64,000 bases of DNA from Anaerolineae bacterium (GCA_029907105.1 JARYMM010000014.1:1-64000), one strand, 5' to 3'; positions 10,643-22,468 are shown, numbered from the stretch's first letter. The notes: generated by a model not told the origin, from the letters alone. Made by a program: numbers and translations.

Positions 10643-11923
10643 ATGCGCCGCCTCTGGGGTATCCTTCTCATCCTGATCCTGTCCTGGGCCTTCGCCCTGC
10701 AGACCGGCCGGCCGCTGGCCTACAACCTGGCCTACCTGGTCACCGCCGTCATCGTCCTTTCCTTCCTGTGGGCCTGGGCCAACGTCACCTGGGTGCAGGT
10801 GAGCCGCTTCACCCGCGGCCGCCGCTCGCAGGTGGGCAAGCTGGCCGAGGAGCAGTTCGAGGTCAGCAACCGTTCCATCCTGCCCAAGCTCTGGCTGGAG
10901 GTACGCGATCACTCCACGCTGCCGGGGCACCTCTCCAGCCGCGTGCTCAACACCCTCGGCGGCCGCAAGCGGCAGCGCTGGATGGTGCGCACTTACTGCC
11001 AGCAGCGGGGGCGTTTCCGCCTGGGCCCCATGACCCTCAGCAGCGGCGACCCCTTGGGCCTCTTCCATTTGCAGCGCCATCTGCCCGCCACTTCCACCAT
11101 CATCGTCTATCCGGCCACGGTGGACATCCCCGCCTTTGCGCCGCCGGTGGGCTACCTGCCCGGCGGCGAGGCCATGCGCCGCCGCACCCATTACATCACC
11201 ACCAACGTGTCCGGCGTGCGCGACTATGCCCCCGGCGACAGCTTCAACCGCATCCACTGGCGCAGCACAGCCCGCACAGGCCAACTGATGGTCAAGGAGT
11301 TCGAGCTCGACCCCACCGCCGATGTGTGGCTTTTCCTGGATATGTACGGTGCCGTGCACGTGGCCGCGCCCTGGACGCCCGAGATGGGACGGAGAGGGCC
11401 GGCGGTGCTGTGGAAGGAACGGGAAAAGCTGGAACTCATCCCCAGCACCGAGGAGTATGCGGTGACCGCAGCCGCCTCGCTGGCCCGACATTTTCTGACC
11501 CGCGAGCGGGCCGTGGGCCTCATCGCCCACAGCCGGCGACGGGAGGTCATCCAACCAGATCGCGGCGAGCGTCAGCTCAACAAGATCCTGGAGACCCTGG
11601 CCGTGATGGAGGCCAGCGGTCACATCCCCATTGCCCAGGTGGTGGCGGCAGAGGGGCGCCATCTGAGCCGCAACACGACGCTCATCGTCATCACGCCCTC
11701 CACCGCCCTGGACTGGGTGGCCAGCCTGCGCGACCTGCGGCGGCGGGGCGTGCAGGGCATGGTCGTGCTGCTGGCTGCCAACACCTTCGGCCCCGCCGAT
11801 TCGTGGCAGGCCGTCTGGACGGAACTGATTGCCAGTGGGCTCCTGACCTATGTGGTGCGGCGAGGCGATTCCCTGGCCGTTGCCCTGAGCCAGCAGGCAG
11901 GTGTGCCAGAGACCTACAAATAG
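10643..11923 (+). CDS. DUF58 domain protein
   Basis: Follows Mox[32 protein letters not shown] is the DUF58 signature; N-terminal hydrophobic segment. Confidence 0.9.
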   Translation: MRRLWGILLILILSWAFALQTGRPLAYNLAYLVTAVIVLSFLWAWANVTWVQVSRFTRGRRSQVGKLAEEQFEVSNRSILPKLWLEVRDHSTLPGHLSSRVLNTLGGRKRQRWMVRTYCQQRGRFRLGPMTLSSGDPLGLFHLQRHLPATSTIIVYPATVDIPAFAPPVGYLPGGEAMRRRTHYITTNVSGVRDYAPGDSFNRIHWRSTARTGQLMVKEFELDPTADVWLFLDMYGAVHVAAPWTPEMGRRGPAVLWKEREKLELIPSTEEYAVTAAASLARHFLTRERAVGLIAHSRRREVIQPDRGERQLNKILETLAVMEASGHIPIAQVVAAEGRHLSRNTTLIVITPSTALDWVASLRDLRRRGVQGMVVLLAANTFGPADSWQAVWTELIASGLLTYVVRRGDSLAVALSQQAGVPETYK

Positions 11924-12105
11924 ACAAAGCCAAAGCTCAAAGTCCAAATCCGAAGTTACTCAACACCTGGTCGGCTGTTGCGAGGGCTGCGCTTTCACTC
12001 AGGAGCGCAGCCGTTTCGCGGGTGCAGCAGGCCGCTTGCCTTTTCGCCGGGGACGTGCTACAATCGCAATGCTCGTGGTCGGGCCGCGAGCAGCGAGGGG
12101 CAAAG

Positions 12106-13179
12106 ATGTTGGAGAAACTGGCCAGGATCGAGGAACGATACGAGGAACTGAACCGATTGATGGCCGACCCCGACGTGGTCATGGACCACGAACGGCTGGC
12201 CGAGTTGGCCCGCGAGCAGGCGGGGATCGAGGAAGTGGTACAGACCACCCGCCGCTACCGGGCTGTGGAGAAAGAGCTGTCCGAGACGCGGGAACTGCTG
12301 GAGGAAGCCAGCGATCCCGAGATGATAGAGTTGGCCCGTTCGGAAGCGGAGGCGCTGGAGCGAGAGCGGGAAGAGTTATGGCAGAAGCTGCGGTTGTTGC
12401 TGTTGCCCAGGGATCCCAACGACGAGAAGAACGTCATCGTGGAGATCCGTGCCGGCGCCGGCGGCGAGGAAGCCGGGTTGTTCGCCGCCGACCTCTATCG
12501 CATGTACACCCGCTACGCCGAGGCGCGGGGCTGGAAGACGGACTTGCTCAGCGCACACAGCACAGGCATCGGCGGGTTCAAGGAAGTCATCTTCCAGGTG
12601 CAGGGCCGCGGGGCCTACTCGCGGCTCAAATATGAGAGCGGCGTGCACCGCGTGCAGCGGGTGCCGGAAACGGAAGCGCAGGGACGCATCCACACTTCCA
12701 CAGCCACGGTGGCTGTGCTGCCGGAAATGGACGAGGTAGAGGTTTCCATCAACCCGGATGACCTGGAGATCGAGGTCTATCGCTCCTCCGGACCGGGTGG
12801 ACAGCACATGCAAAAGAATGCCACCGCCGTGCGCATCACTCACAAGCCCACGGGGCTGGTCGTCTCCTGCGAGAACGAGCGTTCGCAGACGCAAAACCGG
12901 CTGCGGGCGCTGGCCGTGCTGCGCGCCCGCCTCTACGATATGGAATCGCAGCAGCAGATGGAGGAGCAGGACGAGGCGCGGCGGCGACAGGTGGGCAGCG
13001 GGGAGCGCAGCGAGAAGATCCGCACCTACAACTTCCCCCAGAACCGGGTGACCGATCACCGCATCGGCAAGAGCCTCTACCGGCTGGAGGAAGTGCTGAA
13101 CGGCGACCTGGACGAGTTCATTGACGAACTGGCGACGACGGAACAGGCAGAGAGGTTGCAGGCCCTTGGTGTGGCGTGA
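12106..13179 (+). CDS. prfA: Peptide chain release factor 1
   Basis: [56 protein letters not shown]. Confidence 0.96.
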   Translation: MLEKLARIEERYEELNRLMADPDVVMDHERLAELAREQAGIEEVVQTTRRYRAVEKELSETRELLEEASDPEMIELARSEAEALEREREELWQKLRLLLLPRDPNDEKNVIVEIRAGAGGEEAGLFAADLYRMYTRYAEARGWKTDLLSAHSTGIGGFKEVIFQVQGRGAYSRLKYESGVHRVQRVPETEAQGRIHTSTATVAVLPEMDEVEVSINPDDLEIEVYRSSGPGGQHMQKNATAVRITHKPTGLVVSCENERSQTQNRLRALAVLRARLYDMESQQQMEEQDEARRRQVGSGERSEKIRTYNFPQNRVTDHRIGKSLYRLEEVLNGDLDEFIDELATTEQAERLQALGVA

Positions 13180-14104
13180 GGCAAAGGGCAAGAGGCAAGA
13201 AGCAAGAGGCATCCTGCATCGTGCATCTTGCATCCTGCATCTTGCCGGATGTGATTCGCCCCAACTCGACGCCGAGCTGCTGCTGGCCCACGCGCTGGGC
13301 CGCGAGCGGACGTGGCTCCTGGCCCATCCCGAATACCCGCTGACTGCGACGGAAGAGGAGCGGTTCGCCGCCCTGCTGGCCCGGCGGCAGGCCCGTGAGC
13401 CGCTGGCCTATATCCTGGGCCACCGCGAGTTTTATGGCCTCGATTTCATCGTAGACCATCGTGTGCTCGTGCCCAGGCCGGAAACAGAGATGCTGGTCGA
13501 GCAGGCGCTGGCCTGGGCACGGCGAGAGAGGCCAGACAGCAAAGGGGAGGGGACACGAAATGCCCTATCTCCTGACCCCTATGGGCAGGTCTCAGACCTG
13601 CCCCTACTGGCCGATGTCGGCACCGGCTCCGGCTGCGTGGCCGTGGCCCTGGCTGCTCACCTGCCCCAGGCCGTCGTCTACGCGCTTGACGCCTCAGCCG
13701 ACGCCCTGGCAGTGGCGGCAGCGAACGCGGCCCGTCACGGCGTGGCCGGGCGGGTGCAGTTGCTATGCGGAGACCTGTTGGAACCGTTGCCGGAGCGGGT
13801 GGACGTCATCGTCGCCAATCTGCCCTACGTGCGCCGCGACGAACTGCCCACGCTGCCGCCTGAGATACGGGACTACGAGCCGCGGGCAGCCCTCGATGGC
13901 GGCCCCGAGGGCCTGGATTGGATAGGGCGTCTGCTGGCCCAGGCACCGGCGCACCTGCGGCCCGGCGGCATCATCCTCCTGGAGATCGGAGCGGCGCAGG
14001 GGGAAGCAGCCAGCGGACTGGCCCGTCAGCGCTTCCCTCAGGCGGCCGTGGACGTGCTGCCCGACTACGCCGGCCGCGACCGCGTGCTGCGGGTGCAAAC
14101 GTGA
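13169..14104 (+). CDS. prmC: Release factor glutamine methyltransferase
   Basis: [29 protein letters not shown]; start uncertain (GTG 13169 or TTG 13166), N-terminus composed of repeat-derived sequence. Confidence 0.88.
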   Translation: MWREAKGKRQEARGILHRASCILHLAGCDSPQLDAELLLAHALGRERTWLLAHPEYPLTATEEERFAALLARRQAREPLAYILGHREFYGLDFIVDHRVLVPRPETEMLVEQALAWARRERPDSKGEGTRNALSPDPYGQVSDLPLLADVGTGSGCVAVALAAHLPQAVVYALDASADALAVAAANAARHGVAGRVQLLCGDLLEPLPERVDVIVANLPYVRRDELPTLPPEIRDYEPRAALDGGPEGLDWIGRLLAQAPAHLRPGGIILLEIGAAQGEAASGLARQRFPQAAVDVLPDYAGRDRVLRVQT

Positions 14105-14143
14105 ATGGACCCGCAGCCCAAGGGCGCGCTATCTGAAAAGGAG

Positions 14144-14315
14144 GTTGCCTGCCTTCGGCCTGGCAACGTGAGATATAGCGGTGGCTGGCGTCATTGCGAG
14201 CCCCGAAGGGGCGAAGGGGCGCAAGGCCTTGCGCCCCTACTCCCCTCCCCGTCGACGGGGAGGGGAGGGGTGGAGACTGCTTCGCTTCGCTCGCAGTGAC
14301 AGGGTGGGTAGTTAT
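14144..14315. mobile_element. MITE-like palindromic element, family 1, copy B (with nested palindromes)
   Basis: Reverse-complement homology to 6779-6920 (e.g. cggcctggcaacgtgagatatagcggtgg-ctggcgtcat); near target duplication AAAAGGAG/TAAAGGAG; contains 24-bp palindrome 14215-14238. Confidence 0.65.
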
Positions 14316-14334
14316 AAAGGAGCCAGAATAGCTT

Positions 14335-15960
14335 ATGTCACCCCAACGTCTCGGCGTCGTCACCGACGGCGCTTTTAACGCTTTTCTGACCGTGCGGCTG
14401 GACCCCACCTGCTCTTCGGAGCAGGTGCGCATCGGCGATTTCGTCATCGTCGAAGGTGAGGAGTACCTCTACTTCAGCCTCATCTCCGACATCCAACTGC
14501 GGGCCACCGACGCCGGCCTGCTGGCCGACCCGCCGCGCCAGGCCTCGCCCTTCATTCGCCGCGCCCTGGCCGGCACCACTACCTACGCCACCGTGCAGGT
14601 CAAACCCATGCTGATGATCGAAAAGCCCAAAGAGGGCGAGATGGTGGACGTCCTGGCCGCGCCGCAGCCGGTGCGCACCATCCCCATGCACTTCGCCACC
14701 CTGCGCCAGGCCACCCAGGGCGACTTCCGCATCGTCTTCGGCCAGGAGGACAGGACCCACTTCGCCATGGGCACGCCGCTGACCATGGACCTGCCCATCT
14801 GCCTGCACATGCCCCGCCTGATGGAACGCTCCAACGGCATCTTCGGCCAGTCGGGCACGGGCAAGTCCTTCCTGGCCCGACTGCTGCTCTGCGGCATCAT
14901 TGACCGCAAGGTGGGCGTCAACCTCATCTTCGACATGCACGACGAATATGCCTTTGGCCGCCAATCGGAGGACGGCCAGTGGGTCAAAGGGCTGCGCCAC
15001 CTCTTCGGTCCCCAGGTGCTCATCTACTCCCTGGATGAGCGGGCGGCCAGCCGTCCGGGGCGCAACGTGGACGTCGTGCTCAAGATCGGCCTCAACCAGA
15101 TCGAGCCGGAAGATGTGCTGCTGCTGGCAGAAGAGCTGGACCTGACCCCCGCCTCGCGCACGGCGGTAGGCCTGCTGAGCGACGCCTACGGCCAGCGCTG
15201 GCTGCAAAGGCTTCTGGCCATGAGTGCCGAGGACATCGCCCTCTTCTGCCAGGAACACATGGCCCATCAGGGGGCTACGGAAGCGCTGCAGCGTAAACTG
15301 CGGGACGTGGAGCGCCGGCCTTATGTGGTGGAAGAGGCGCCCCTCGACGCCATTGACGAGATGGTGGCGGCGCTGGACAGGGGCAAGCATGTCATCCTCC
15401 ATTTCGGAAGGTATGATCGGCCTCTCGACCACATGCTGGTGGCCAACATCGTCACCCGTCGCGTGCGCCAGCTTTACCAGGAGAAGGTGGCCCGCTACGA
15501 GCAGACACAGGACCCCAAAGACCGGCCGCGCAACCTGATGATCACCCTGGAGGAGGCGCACAAGTTCCTCAATCCCGCCGTCTCCCGCCAGACCATCTTC
15601 GGCCAGATCGCCCGCGAGCTGCGCAAGTATTATGTCACGCTGATGGTCATTGACCAGCGGCCCAGCGGCATTGACCCGGAGGTGATGTCGCAGTTGGGCA
15701 CGCGAGTGACGGGCAAGCTGACGGAGGAGCGGGACATTGACGCCGTGCTGACCGGCGTGGCCAACCGGCAGGCCCTGCGCGGCATGCTGGAGAGCCTGGA
15801 TACCCGCCAGCAGATTTTGATCATGGGCCACGCCGTGCCCATGCCCATCGTCCTGCGCACGCGGCCCTACGACGATGACTTCTATCGCGCGCTGGGCAAG
15901 GGGGAGGGAGAGCGCCTCGACGCCAAGCGTGCTGCGGATGAGCTATTCGGCAACTGGTAG
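14335..15960 (+). CDS. HerA/DUF87-like ATP-binding protein
   Basis: Walker A GIFGQSGTGKSFLARLLL; IFDMHDEYAFG; VTLEEAHKFLNPAVSRQ; VIDQRPSGIDPEVMSQLGTRVTGKL. Confidence 0.85.
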   Translation: MSPQRLGVVTDGAFNAFLTVRLDPTCSSEQVRIGDFVIVEGEEYLYFSLISDIQLRATDAGLLADPPRQASPFIRRALAGTTTYATVQVKPMLMIEKPKEGEMVDVLAAPQPVRTIPMHFATLRQATQGDFRIVFGQEDRTHFAMGTPLTMDLPICLHMPRLMERSNGIFGQSGTGKSFLARLLLCGIIDRKVGVNLIFDMHDEYAFGRQSEDGQWVKGLRHLFGPQVLIYSLDERAASRPGRNVDVVLKIGLNQIEPEDVLLLAEELDLTPASRTAVGLLSDAYGQRWLQRLLAMSAEDIALFCQEHMAHQGATEALQRKLRDVERRPYVVEEAPLDAIDEMVAALDRGKHVILHFGRYDRPLDHMLVANIVTRRVRQLYQEKVARYEQTQDPKDRPRNLMITLEEAHKFLNPAVSRQTIFGQIARELRKYYVTLMVIDQRPSGIDPEVMSQLGTRVTGKLTEERDIDAVLTGVANRQALRGMLESLDTRQQILIMGHAVPMPIVLRTRPYDDDFYRALGKGEGERLDAKRAADELFGNW

Positions 15961-16130
15961 AAGGGATGCGGACGAACACGGGTGGCCGCGGATTCTCACC
16001 AGAGGCGGAGCTGCCAGAACTGGCCGCTCCGCCTTCGCACATTCCACTGTAAGGTGAACTGGCCATAATTTGACACCACACCAGACTGTGCTATGATTGG
16101 ATACAATAGCACCGATAGGAGGAGAAAACC

Positions 16131-16991
16131 ATGAGATCACCGGTTGCCGTGCTCACCGATAGCTGCGCCAGCATCCCTGAGCGGCTGATCGAGCAGTTGA
16201 ACATTGACATCGTGCCCTACTACGTCCACCGGGGCACGGAAGTCATCCGTGACCTGGTGGACATGACGCGCGACGAGTTCTTCCGCTGGCTGTCCACGGC
16301 CAAGGAGCTGCCCAAATCGGGCACCCCTGGCCCGGGCGAGTACCTGGAGGCCTTCCGCCGCCTGGCCGGGCGGGCGCGGGACATCGTCACCGTGTGCATG
16401 ACCTCCAAAGGCAGCGGCGCCTACCAGGCGGCGATGGTGGCCAGGGAGATGGCGGCCAGCGAACTGCCAGAGCTGCGCATCGAGGTGGTGGACACGCTAC
16501 AGGTGGCCATGTGCCATGGCTGGTCGGCCATCGAGGCGGCACGGGCAGCGCTGGCCGGGGCCAGCCTGGAGAAAGTGGCGGAGACCGCCCGCCAGGTAGC
16601 CCGCAAGTCCACCATGATCCAGACCGCCGACACGCTGCGCTACCTGTATATGGGCGGGCGTATCGGCCGCGCCGCCCACCTGGTGGGCACGCTCCTGAAC
16701 ATCAAACCGCTCATCGGCATGGAGGATGGGGTGATCACCCCCCTGGGCCAGGCCCGTAGCCGTCACCAGGCGTACAAGAAGATGGTGGACATCATGGCCG
16801 AGAAGGTCGGCCTGGGGGCGCGCATCAAGATCGGCTACGTGCACGCTGCGGCGCTGGAGGAAGCGGAGAAGCTGCGCAGCCTGGTGGAACCCAACTTCGA
16901 CTGTGCGGAAAGCCTGATCGCCGAGCTGTCGCTGGCCCTGGGCGTGCACACCGGCCCCGGCACCGTGGGCGTTGGCTTCTTCCCCCTGTAG
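16131..16991 (+). CDS. DegV family (fatty-acid binding) protein
   Basis: VAVLTDSCASIPERLIEQLNIDIVPYYVHRG ... SGTPGPGEYLEAFR ... GRIGRAAHLVGTLLNIKPLIGMEDGVITPLGQARS. Confidence 0.92.
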   Translation: MRSPVAVLTDSCASIPERLIEQLNIDIVPYYVHRGTEVIRDLVDMTRDEFFRWLSTAKELPKSGTPGPGEYLEAFRRLAGRARDIVTVCMTSKGSGAYQAAMVAREMAASELPELRIEVVDTLQVAMCHGWSAIEAARAALAGASLEKVAETARQVARKSTMIQTADTLRYLYMGGRIGRAAHLVGTLLNIKPLIGMEDGVITPLGQARSRHQAYKKMVDIMAEKVGLGARIKIGYVHAAALEEAEKLRSLVEPNFDCAESLIAELSLALGVHTGPGTVGVGFFPL

Positions 16992-17005
16992 CGAAAGAGA
17001 CCGCT

Positions 17006-17638
17006 ATGCGGTTGATCAGCGCCATCGTCCTGGCCGGCGGGCAGAGCCAGCGCATGGGCACGGACAAAGCATTACTGGAGCTGGAGGGAAGACCGCTCAT
17101 CGCTTGGGTGCTGGAACGGCTGCAGCAGTTGAGCGACGATCTCCTCATCGTGGCCAGGGATACGACGACTTACGCCCACCTGGGAGCGCGGCTGGTGACG
17201 GACGTCTACCCCCATCAGGGAGCCCTTGTCGGCCTGCACGCCGGCCTGCAGGCCGCACGCCACCCCCTGGCCCTGGCTGTGGCCTGCGACATGCCCTTCC
17301 TCGACCTGCACCTGTTGCGCTACATGGTCGTGGTGGGAAAAGGACACGACGCCGTGATCCCCCGCATTGGCGGCTACCCGGAGCCTCTCCATGCCCTCTA
17401 TCGGGTCAGGCGTTGCCTGCCGGCCATCGAGCGGGCCCTCGACAGCGGCCAGTTCAAGATGACCAGCTTCCTGCCCGGCGTGCGCGTGCGCTACGTGGAG
17501 GAACAGGAGATAGACCTCTTCGACCCGGAACGCCTTTCCTTTTTTAACGTCAACACTCCAGAGGATTGGCAGCGAGGGCAGAAGCTGGCGCGCCGCCTCC
17601 GTGGCCAGCAGAGGCCGCCTCAGGGGAGGCAGACGTGA
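17006..17638 (+). CDS. mobA: Molybdenum cofactor guanylyltransferase
   Basis: IVLAGGQSQRMGTDKALLELEGRPLIAWVL ... VACDMPFLDLHLLRYM ... FFNVNTPEDWQ. Confidence 0.9.
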   Translation: MRLISAIVLAGGQSQRMGTDKALLELEGRPLIAWVLERLQQLSDDLLIVARDTTTYAHLGARLVTDVYPHQGALVGLHAGLQAARHPLALAVACDMPFLDLHLLRYMVVVGKGHDAVIPRIGGYPEPLHALYRVRRCLPAIERALDSGQFKMTSFLPGVRVRYVEEQEIDLFDPERLSFFNVNTPEDWQRGQKLARRLRGQQRPPQGRQT

Positions 17639-17994
17639 GCTCAGGCTTCTTCGACAAGGTCTATCGGCTGGTACGCCTTATCCCACCCGGCAAGGTGGCC
17701 ACCTACGGCCAGATCGCGGCCCTGCTCGGTCACCCGCGGGCCGCACGCACCGTGGGCTGGGCCCTGCATTCCCTGTCCGACGAAGAGGCCCGCGTCGTGC
17801 CCTGGCAGCGGGTGATCGGCGCCGGCGGCCGCATCACCACCTCCTGCGAGACGCATAGCGCCCAATTGCAGCGGCAGTTGCTGGAAGAGGAAGGCGTCCA
17901 GTTCGGTCAGGAAGGCGATATTGACCTGGCCCGCTTCCAATGGCGAGGGCCAGAGTGGAACGAGTTGGATGCACTCCTGCGAGCAGAGATGTGA
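17635..17994 (+). CDS. Alkyltransferase-like protein (ATL; MGMT fold, active-site Cys replaced by Trp)
   Basis: GTG start overlapping mobA stop; VYRLVRLIPPGKVATYGQIAALLG ... VVPWQRVIGAGGRI with PWQR in place of PCHR. Confidence 0.88.
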   Translation: MSSGFFDKVYRLVRLIPPGKVATYGQIAALLGHPRAARTVGWALHSLSDEEARVVPWQRVIGAGGRITTSCETHSAQLQRQLLEEEGVQFGQEGDIDLARFQWRGPEWNELDALLRAEM

Positions 17995-18116
17995 TACAGG
18001 GACGAAAGACGAAGGGCGAAGGTCAATTCATCCTTCGTCTTTCGTCATTCGTCTGACCATTTGTTCAGTGTAAGAGCACATGCTTCAGGTACTAACCACC
18101 TTCAAGGAGTGACTTC

Positions 18117-18929
18117 ATGAGTGAAATCACCGTGGCCCTGGTGCAGATGGCACCGCAGTTGGCGCAGCCGGAAGAGAACCTGCGCCGCATGTCCGATGTC
18201 ATCGAACGTATCTGCCAGGAACAGCCTGTGGACCTCATCGTCTTTCCGGAGCTGGCCACCTCCGGCTACGAGTGCGGCCTGCGCTTCACGGACATGGCCG
18301 AGAAGCTGCCCGGCCACACGGTCAGCTTGCTGGCCAAGGATGCCGCCGACTTCAACGTGCACCTGGCTTTCGGCATGGTGGTCAAGGAGCGGGTGGAGAG
18401 CATCCTCTACGATGCCGCTGTGCTCATCGGCCCCGACGGCGAGTTGCTGGGCGACTACCGCAAGGTGCACCTCAAAGGAGAAGAGCGGCTGGCCTTCCGC
18501 GCCGGTTACCGCTTCCCCGTCTTCGAGACCGCTTTCGGCCAGGTGGGCTTGCTCATCGGCTGGGACCTGGCCTTCCCTGAGGCCGCCCGTGCCCTGACGC
18601 TGGAAGGCGCCCAGCTCATCTGTTGCCTGGCCAACTGGGAACAGGAGCAACTGGAGGAGTGGCGGGCCTACTGCATCGCCCGCGCCTGTGAGAACTCCGT
18701 CTTCCTCGCCGCCGCCAACCGCATCGGCGAAGAGCCAGGCTACACCTTTGGCGGCGAGTCGATGATCGTTGGTCCCAAGGGCAGCCTGTACACCCTTCTG
18801 GACGAAGCGATCGAAGGGTACGCCGTGGCCAGGATAGACCTGGACGACGTGCGGCGCACCCGTGAGGAGCGGCAACTCATCCAGTGCCGCCAGCCGCAGG
18901 CCTATCGGGCGGTGGTCAGGAAGTACTGA
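18117..18929 (+). CDS. Carbon-nitrogen hydrolase (nitrilase) fold protein lacking the canonical Cys
   Basis: IVFPELATSGY (Glu), LGDYRKVHL (Lys), GLLIGWDLAFPEAARALTLEGAQLI (Gly where ICxD Cys expected). Confidence 0.85.
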   Translation: MSEITVALVQMAPQLAQPEENLRRMSDVIERICQEQPVDLIVFPELATSGYECGLRFTDMAEKLPGHTVSLLAKDAADFNVHLAFGMVVKERVESILYDAAVLIGPDGELLGDYRKVHLKGEERLAFRAGYRFPVFETAFGQVGLLIGWDLAFPEAARALTLEGAQLICCLANWEQEQLEEWRAYCIARACENSVFLAAANRIGEEPGYTFGGESMIVGPKGSLYTLLDEAIEGYAVARIDLDDVRRTREERQLIQCRQPQAYRAVVRKY

Positions 18930-19031
18930 GGGGCAAGAGGCAAGAGGCAGACGGATTCGTCTTTCGTCCTTCGTCAGTGACCAGGCCGTGGTTCGGCCGG
19001 GTTAAAAAGCCTTGCCTTCGAGGGCAGGTGC

Positions 19032-20108
19032 ATGCAGATTCCTGAAGACTGGCAGCAGGCTGCCGATGAGATCATCGCCTCGTCCCAGCGGCGACGGGTG
19101 ATCATGGTCGTCGGCGCGCCGGACGTGGGCAAAAGCAGCTTCTGCGCCTATCTGGCTTCACGCCTGCAAGAGACGGGGGTGCGCACCGGCGTGGTGGATG
19201 CGGACATCGGCCAGGCCAGCATCGGTCCACCCACGGTCATCGGCGCCGGCTTTGTCACCCAGCCCATCGGCGACCTGTCGCAGGTTGGCCTGGCCGCCGG
19301 TTACTTCGTGGGCAGCATCACCCCCACCCACCACCTGCTGCCTTGCGTGGTGGGCACACGCAAGATGACGGAGCGCCTGCTGGCCCTGCAGGCCGTGGCC
19401 GTGGTCGTGGACACCACCGGCCTGGTGCTGGGCGACATGGGCCGGGAACTGAAGCAGCGAGAGTTCGAACTGCTCACCCCCACGCACACGGTGGTCATCC
19501 AGAAGGGACAGGAGATCGCCCACCTGGTGAAGCAATGGCGGCCTGTCCGCTGGACGAGGGTGTTCGAGCTCAGGGCGGCGTCGGCAGCCCGTCAGCGCTC
19601 GCGAGAGGAGCGACGTCAGTACCGCATGGAGCGCTTCCGGGAGTACTTCCTGAACGCCCGCGAGCTGACCGTGAGCCTGGACGATGTGGTGCTGAGCAAC
19701 ACCTGGCTGTACCAGGGCCGGCGGCTGTCGGAAGAATGCGCCTGGCTGGCTGACCTCCTGGGCTGCCCGGTGCTGCACGGCGAACGGTTGGGGGATCGCG
19801 TCTTGCTGGTCACAGCCGAACCGCCGTACCGTTCGGACGTGGCCTTGGTCCGCCAGATGCTGGGGACGGAAATCGTCTCCATCCTGCCCGCCGGGCGCTT
19901 CAGCCATCTGCTGGTGGGCCTGTTGGACGACGGCGACGAATGGCTCTCGCTGGGGCTCATCCGCTATGTGGATTTTGAGGGCCAGCAACTGCGACTGCTG
20001 GCTCCGCCTCTGCACTCCCGTCGTCCGTGCAAGGTTGTCTTCGGCAGTTTGAGGGTGCGGCCCGACGGCAGCGAGATCGGCTGGGCCGATCTGGATACGT
20101 TTTCGTGA
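19032..20108 (+). CDS. Clp1/Grc3-like polynucleotide 5'-kinase
   Basis: VVGAPDVGKSSFCAYLASRL (P-loop), TGVVDADIGQASIGPPTVI, FVGSITPTHHL, VDTTGLVLGDMGRELK. Confidence 0.82.
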   Translation: MQIPEDWQQAADEIIASSQRRRVIMVVGAPDVGKSSFCAYLASRLQETGVRTGVVDADIGQASIGPPTVIGAGFVTQPIGDLSQVGLAAGYFVGSITPTHHLLPCVVGTRKMTERLLALQAVAVVVDTTGLVLGDMGRELKQREFELLTPTHTVVIQKGQEIAHLVKQWRPVRWTRVFELRAASAARQRSREERRQYRMERFREYFLNARELTVSLDDVVLSNTWLYQGRRLSEECAWLADLLGCPVLHGERLGDRVLLVTAEPPYRSDVALVRQMLGTEIVSILPAGRFSHLLVGLLDDGDEWLSLGLIRYVDFEGQQLRLLAPPLHSRRPCKVVFGSLRVRPDGSEIGWADLDTFS

Positions 20109-20219
20109 TGCGTGAGGGGTGACAGGTGATTCACGCAGCATGGATCACGCATCATGAGGCCACAGTTCCCAAGAATGGCACCTGTCACGCTCTAACATCA
20201 TTCCGAAGGAGCTATTCTC

Positions 20220-21254
<1,035 letters not shown>

Positions 21255-21317
21255 TTGTCGGGTGGGTTGTGATTTGACGAAAGCATTGGCCTGTGGTATA
21301 TTATGTGTGGCAAAACT

Positions 21318-21390
21318 GGGGGCGTAGTGTAGCGGTCAACATGCCGGCCTGTCAAGCCGGAGATCGCGGGTTCGAATCCCGTCGCTCCCG
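21318..21390 (+). tRNA. tRNA-Asp (anticodon GTC)
   Basis: Cloverleaf: acceptor GGGGGCG/CGCTCCC, anticodon arm CCGGC-CTGTCAA-GCCGG, T arm GCGGG-TTCGAAT-CCCGT; no encoded CCA. Confidence 0.96.
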
Positions 21391-21518
21391 CTGTAAAACC
21401 CGTTTCTTCCCAGGCGTTCTTTTCTTGAGGTATACTCTGATGTGAGTTATCTGCTACACAAGGTACATACGGCATCCGCGATGACGGGAACCGGATCATG
21501 TGCCTGAGGGGTTCGTCC

Positions 21519-22193
21519 ATGTTGACAGCGCTTGAGATCGAACGGAAATTGCAAACCGTGTTTGACGAGCGGCAGGCCCGCATACTGGCCGAGGTGGTGA
21601 TAGATGCCTATACCGACCTGGTCAAAACCAGTGACTTCAACGAACTCAAGGGCATCGTCAAAGAGCTGGCCGAGCAGCAAAAGGCCCTGGCCGAGCAGCA
21701 AAAGGCCCTGGCCGAGGCCCAGAGGCGGACCGAACAGCGGGTTGAGGAATTGGCGGTCGCGCTCCGACAACTGACTGAGGAACACATCGAAACGCGGCGA
21801 CAGGTTGGGGGGCTGGCGACAACCGTTGGCTACCGGCTGGAAGACGAGGCTTTCAAAGCATTGCCTGCTTTGTTGCAGCGGGACTTCGGCATCATCGTCC
21901 AGGGCCGCCTGCGTCGCCGCTTCGTTACCGACAATCGGGGTCAACCCCTGGAGGTCAACATCATTGGGGATGCGCTGCGGGATGGCCAGGCCGTGGTCAT
22001 CGTTGGGGAGAGCAAGAGCCAGTTGTCGAAGAATAGGGTGGACGAGTTCGTCCAAAAGAAACTCAAGCGACTGGAGGGGGTCTTCGAGGCGCAGATGTTC
22101 CCGGTCCTGGTGACGTATATGATCAGCGAGCCGGACGTAGAAGAGTACACGAAAGCTCAGGGAATTGCGCTGTACTACTCCTTTGATTTCTGA
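21519..22193 (+). CDS. Coiled-coil PD-(D/E)XK-like protein, paralog of 6982-7758
   Basis: LAEQQKALAEQQKALAEAQRRTEQRVEELA heptads; TTVGYRLEDEAFKALPALLQRDFGI...VIVGESKSQLSKNRVDEF. Confidence 0.6.
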   Translation: MLTALEIERKLQTVFDERQARILAEVVIDAYTDLVKTSDFNELKGIVKELAEQQKALAEQQKALAEAQRRTEQRVEELAVALRQLTEEHIETRRQVGGLATTVGYRLEDEAFKALPALLQRDFGIIVQGRLRRRFVTDNRGQPLEVNIIGDALRDGQAVVIVGESKSQLSKNRVDEFVQKKLKRLEGVFEAQMFPVLVTYMISEPDVEEYTKAQGIALYYSFDF

Positions 22194-22219
22194 CCCAGCC
22201 CTCCCCCTGCGGAGGAAAA

Positions 22220-22280
22220 GGGGAACGATTGCCCAAAAGTACAGTCTCTGCCCAACAGAGACTGTACTTTTTTGTTCCCC
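22220..22280. terminator. Bidirectional intrinsic terminator between convergent genes
   Basis: AAAAGTACAGTCTCTG-CCCAA-CAGAGACTGTACTTTT perfect 16-bp stem with T tract, outer GGGGAAC/GTTCCCC. Confidence 0.88.
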
Positions 22281-22468
22281 CAGGCCGCACCTTCGGACAG
22301 AGACAACGCGGCAAATTACGGCCTTGCCATTGTTGGCTGGGACACAACTGCCTACACCCCAAGCTCTCTCAGGATCATGCGATGAGAATCGGATAGCGAC
22401 CGAACTTAAGACCCGTCTCAATCATCGCCCGGTAGTTCTCGATCTTGGCCCAGGCAGGCACCGAGTTG

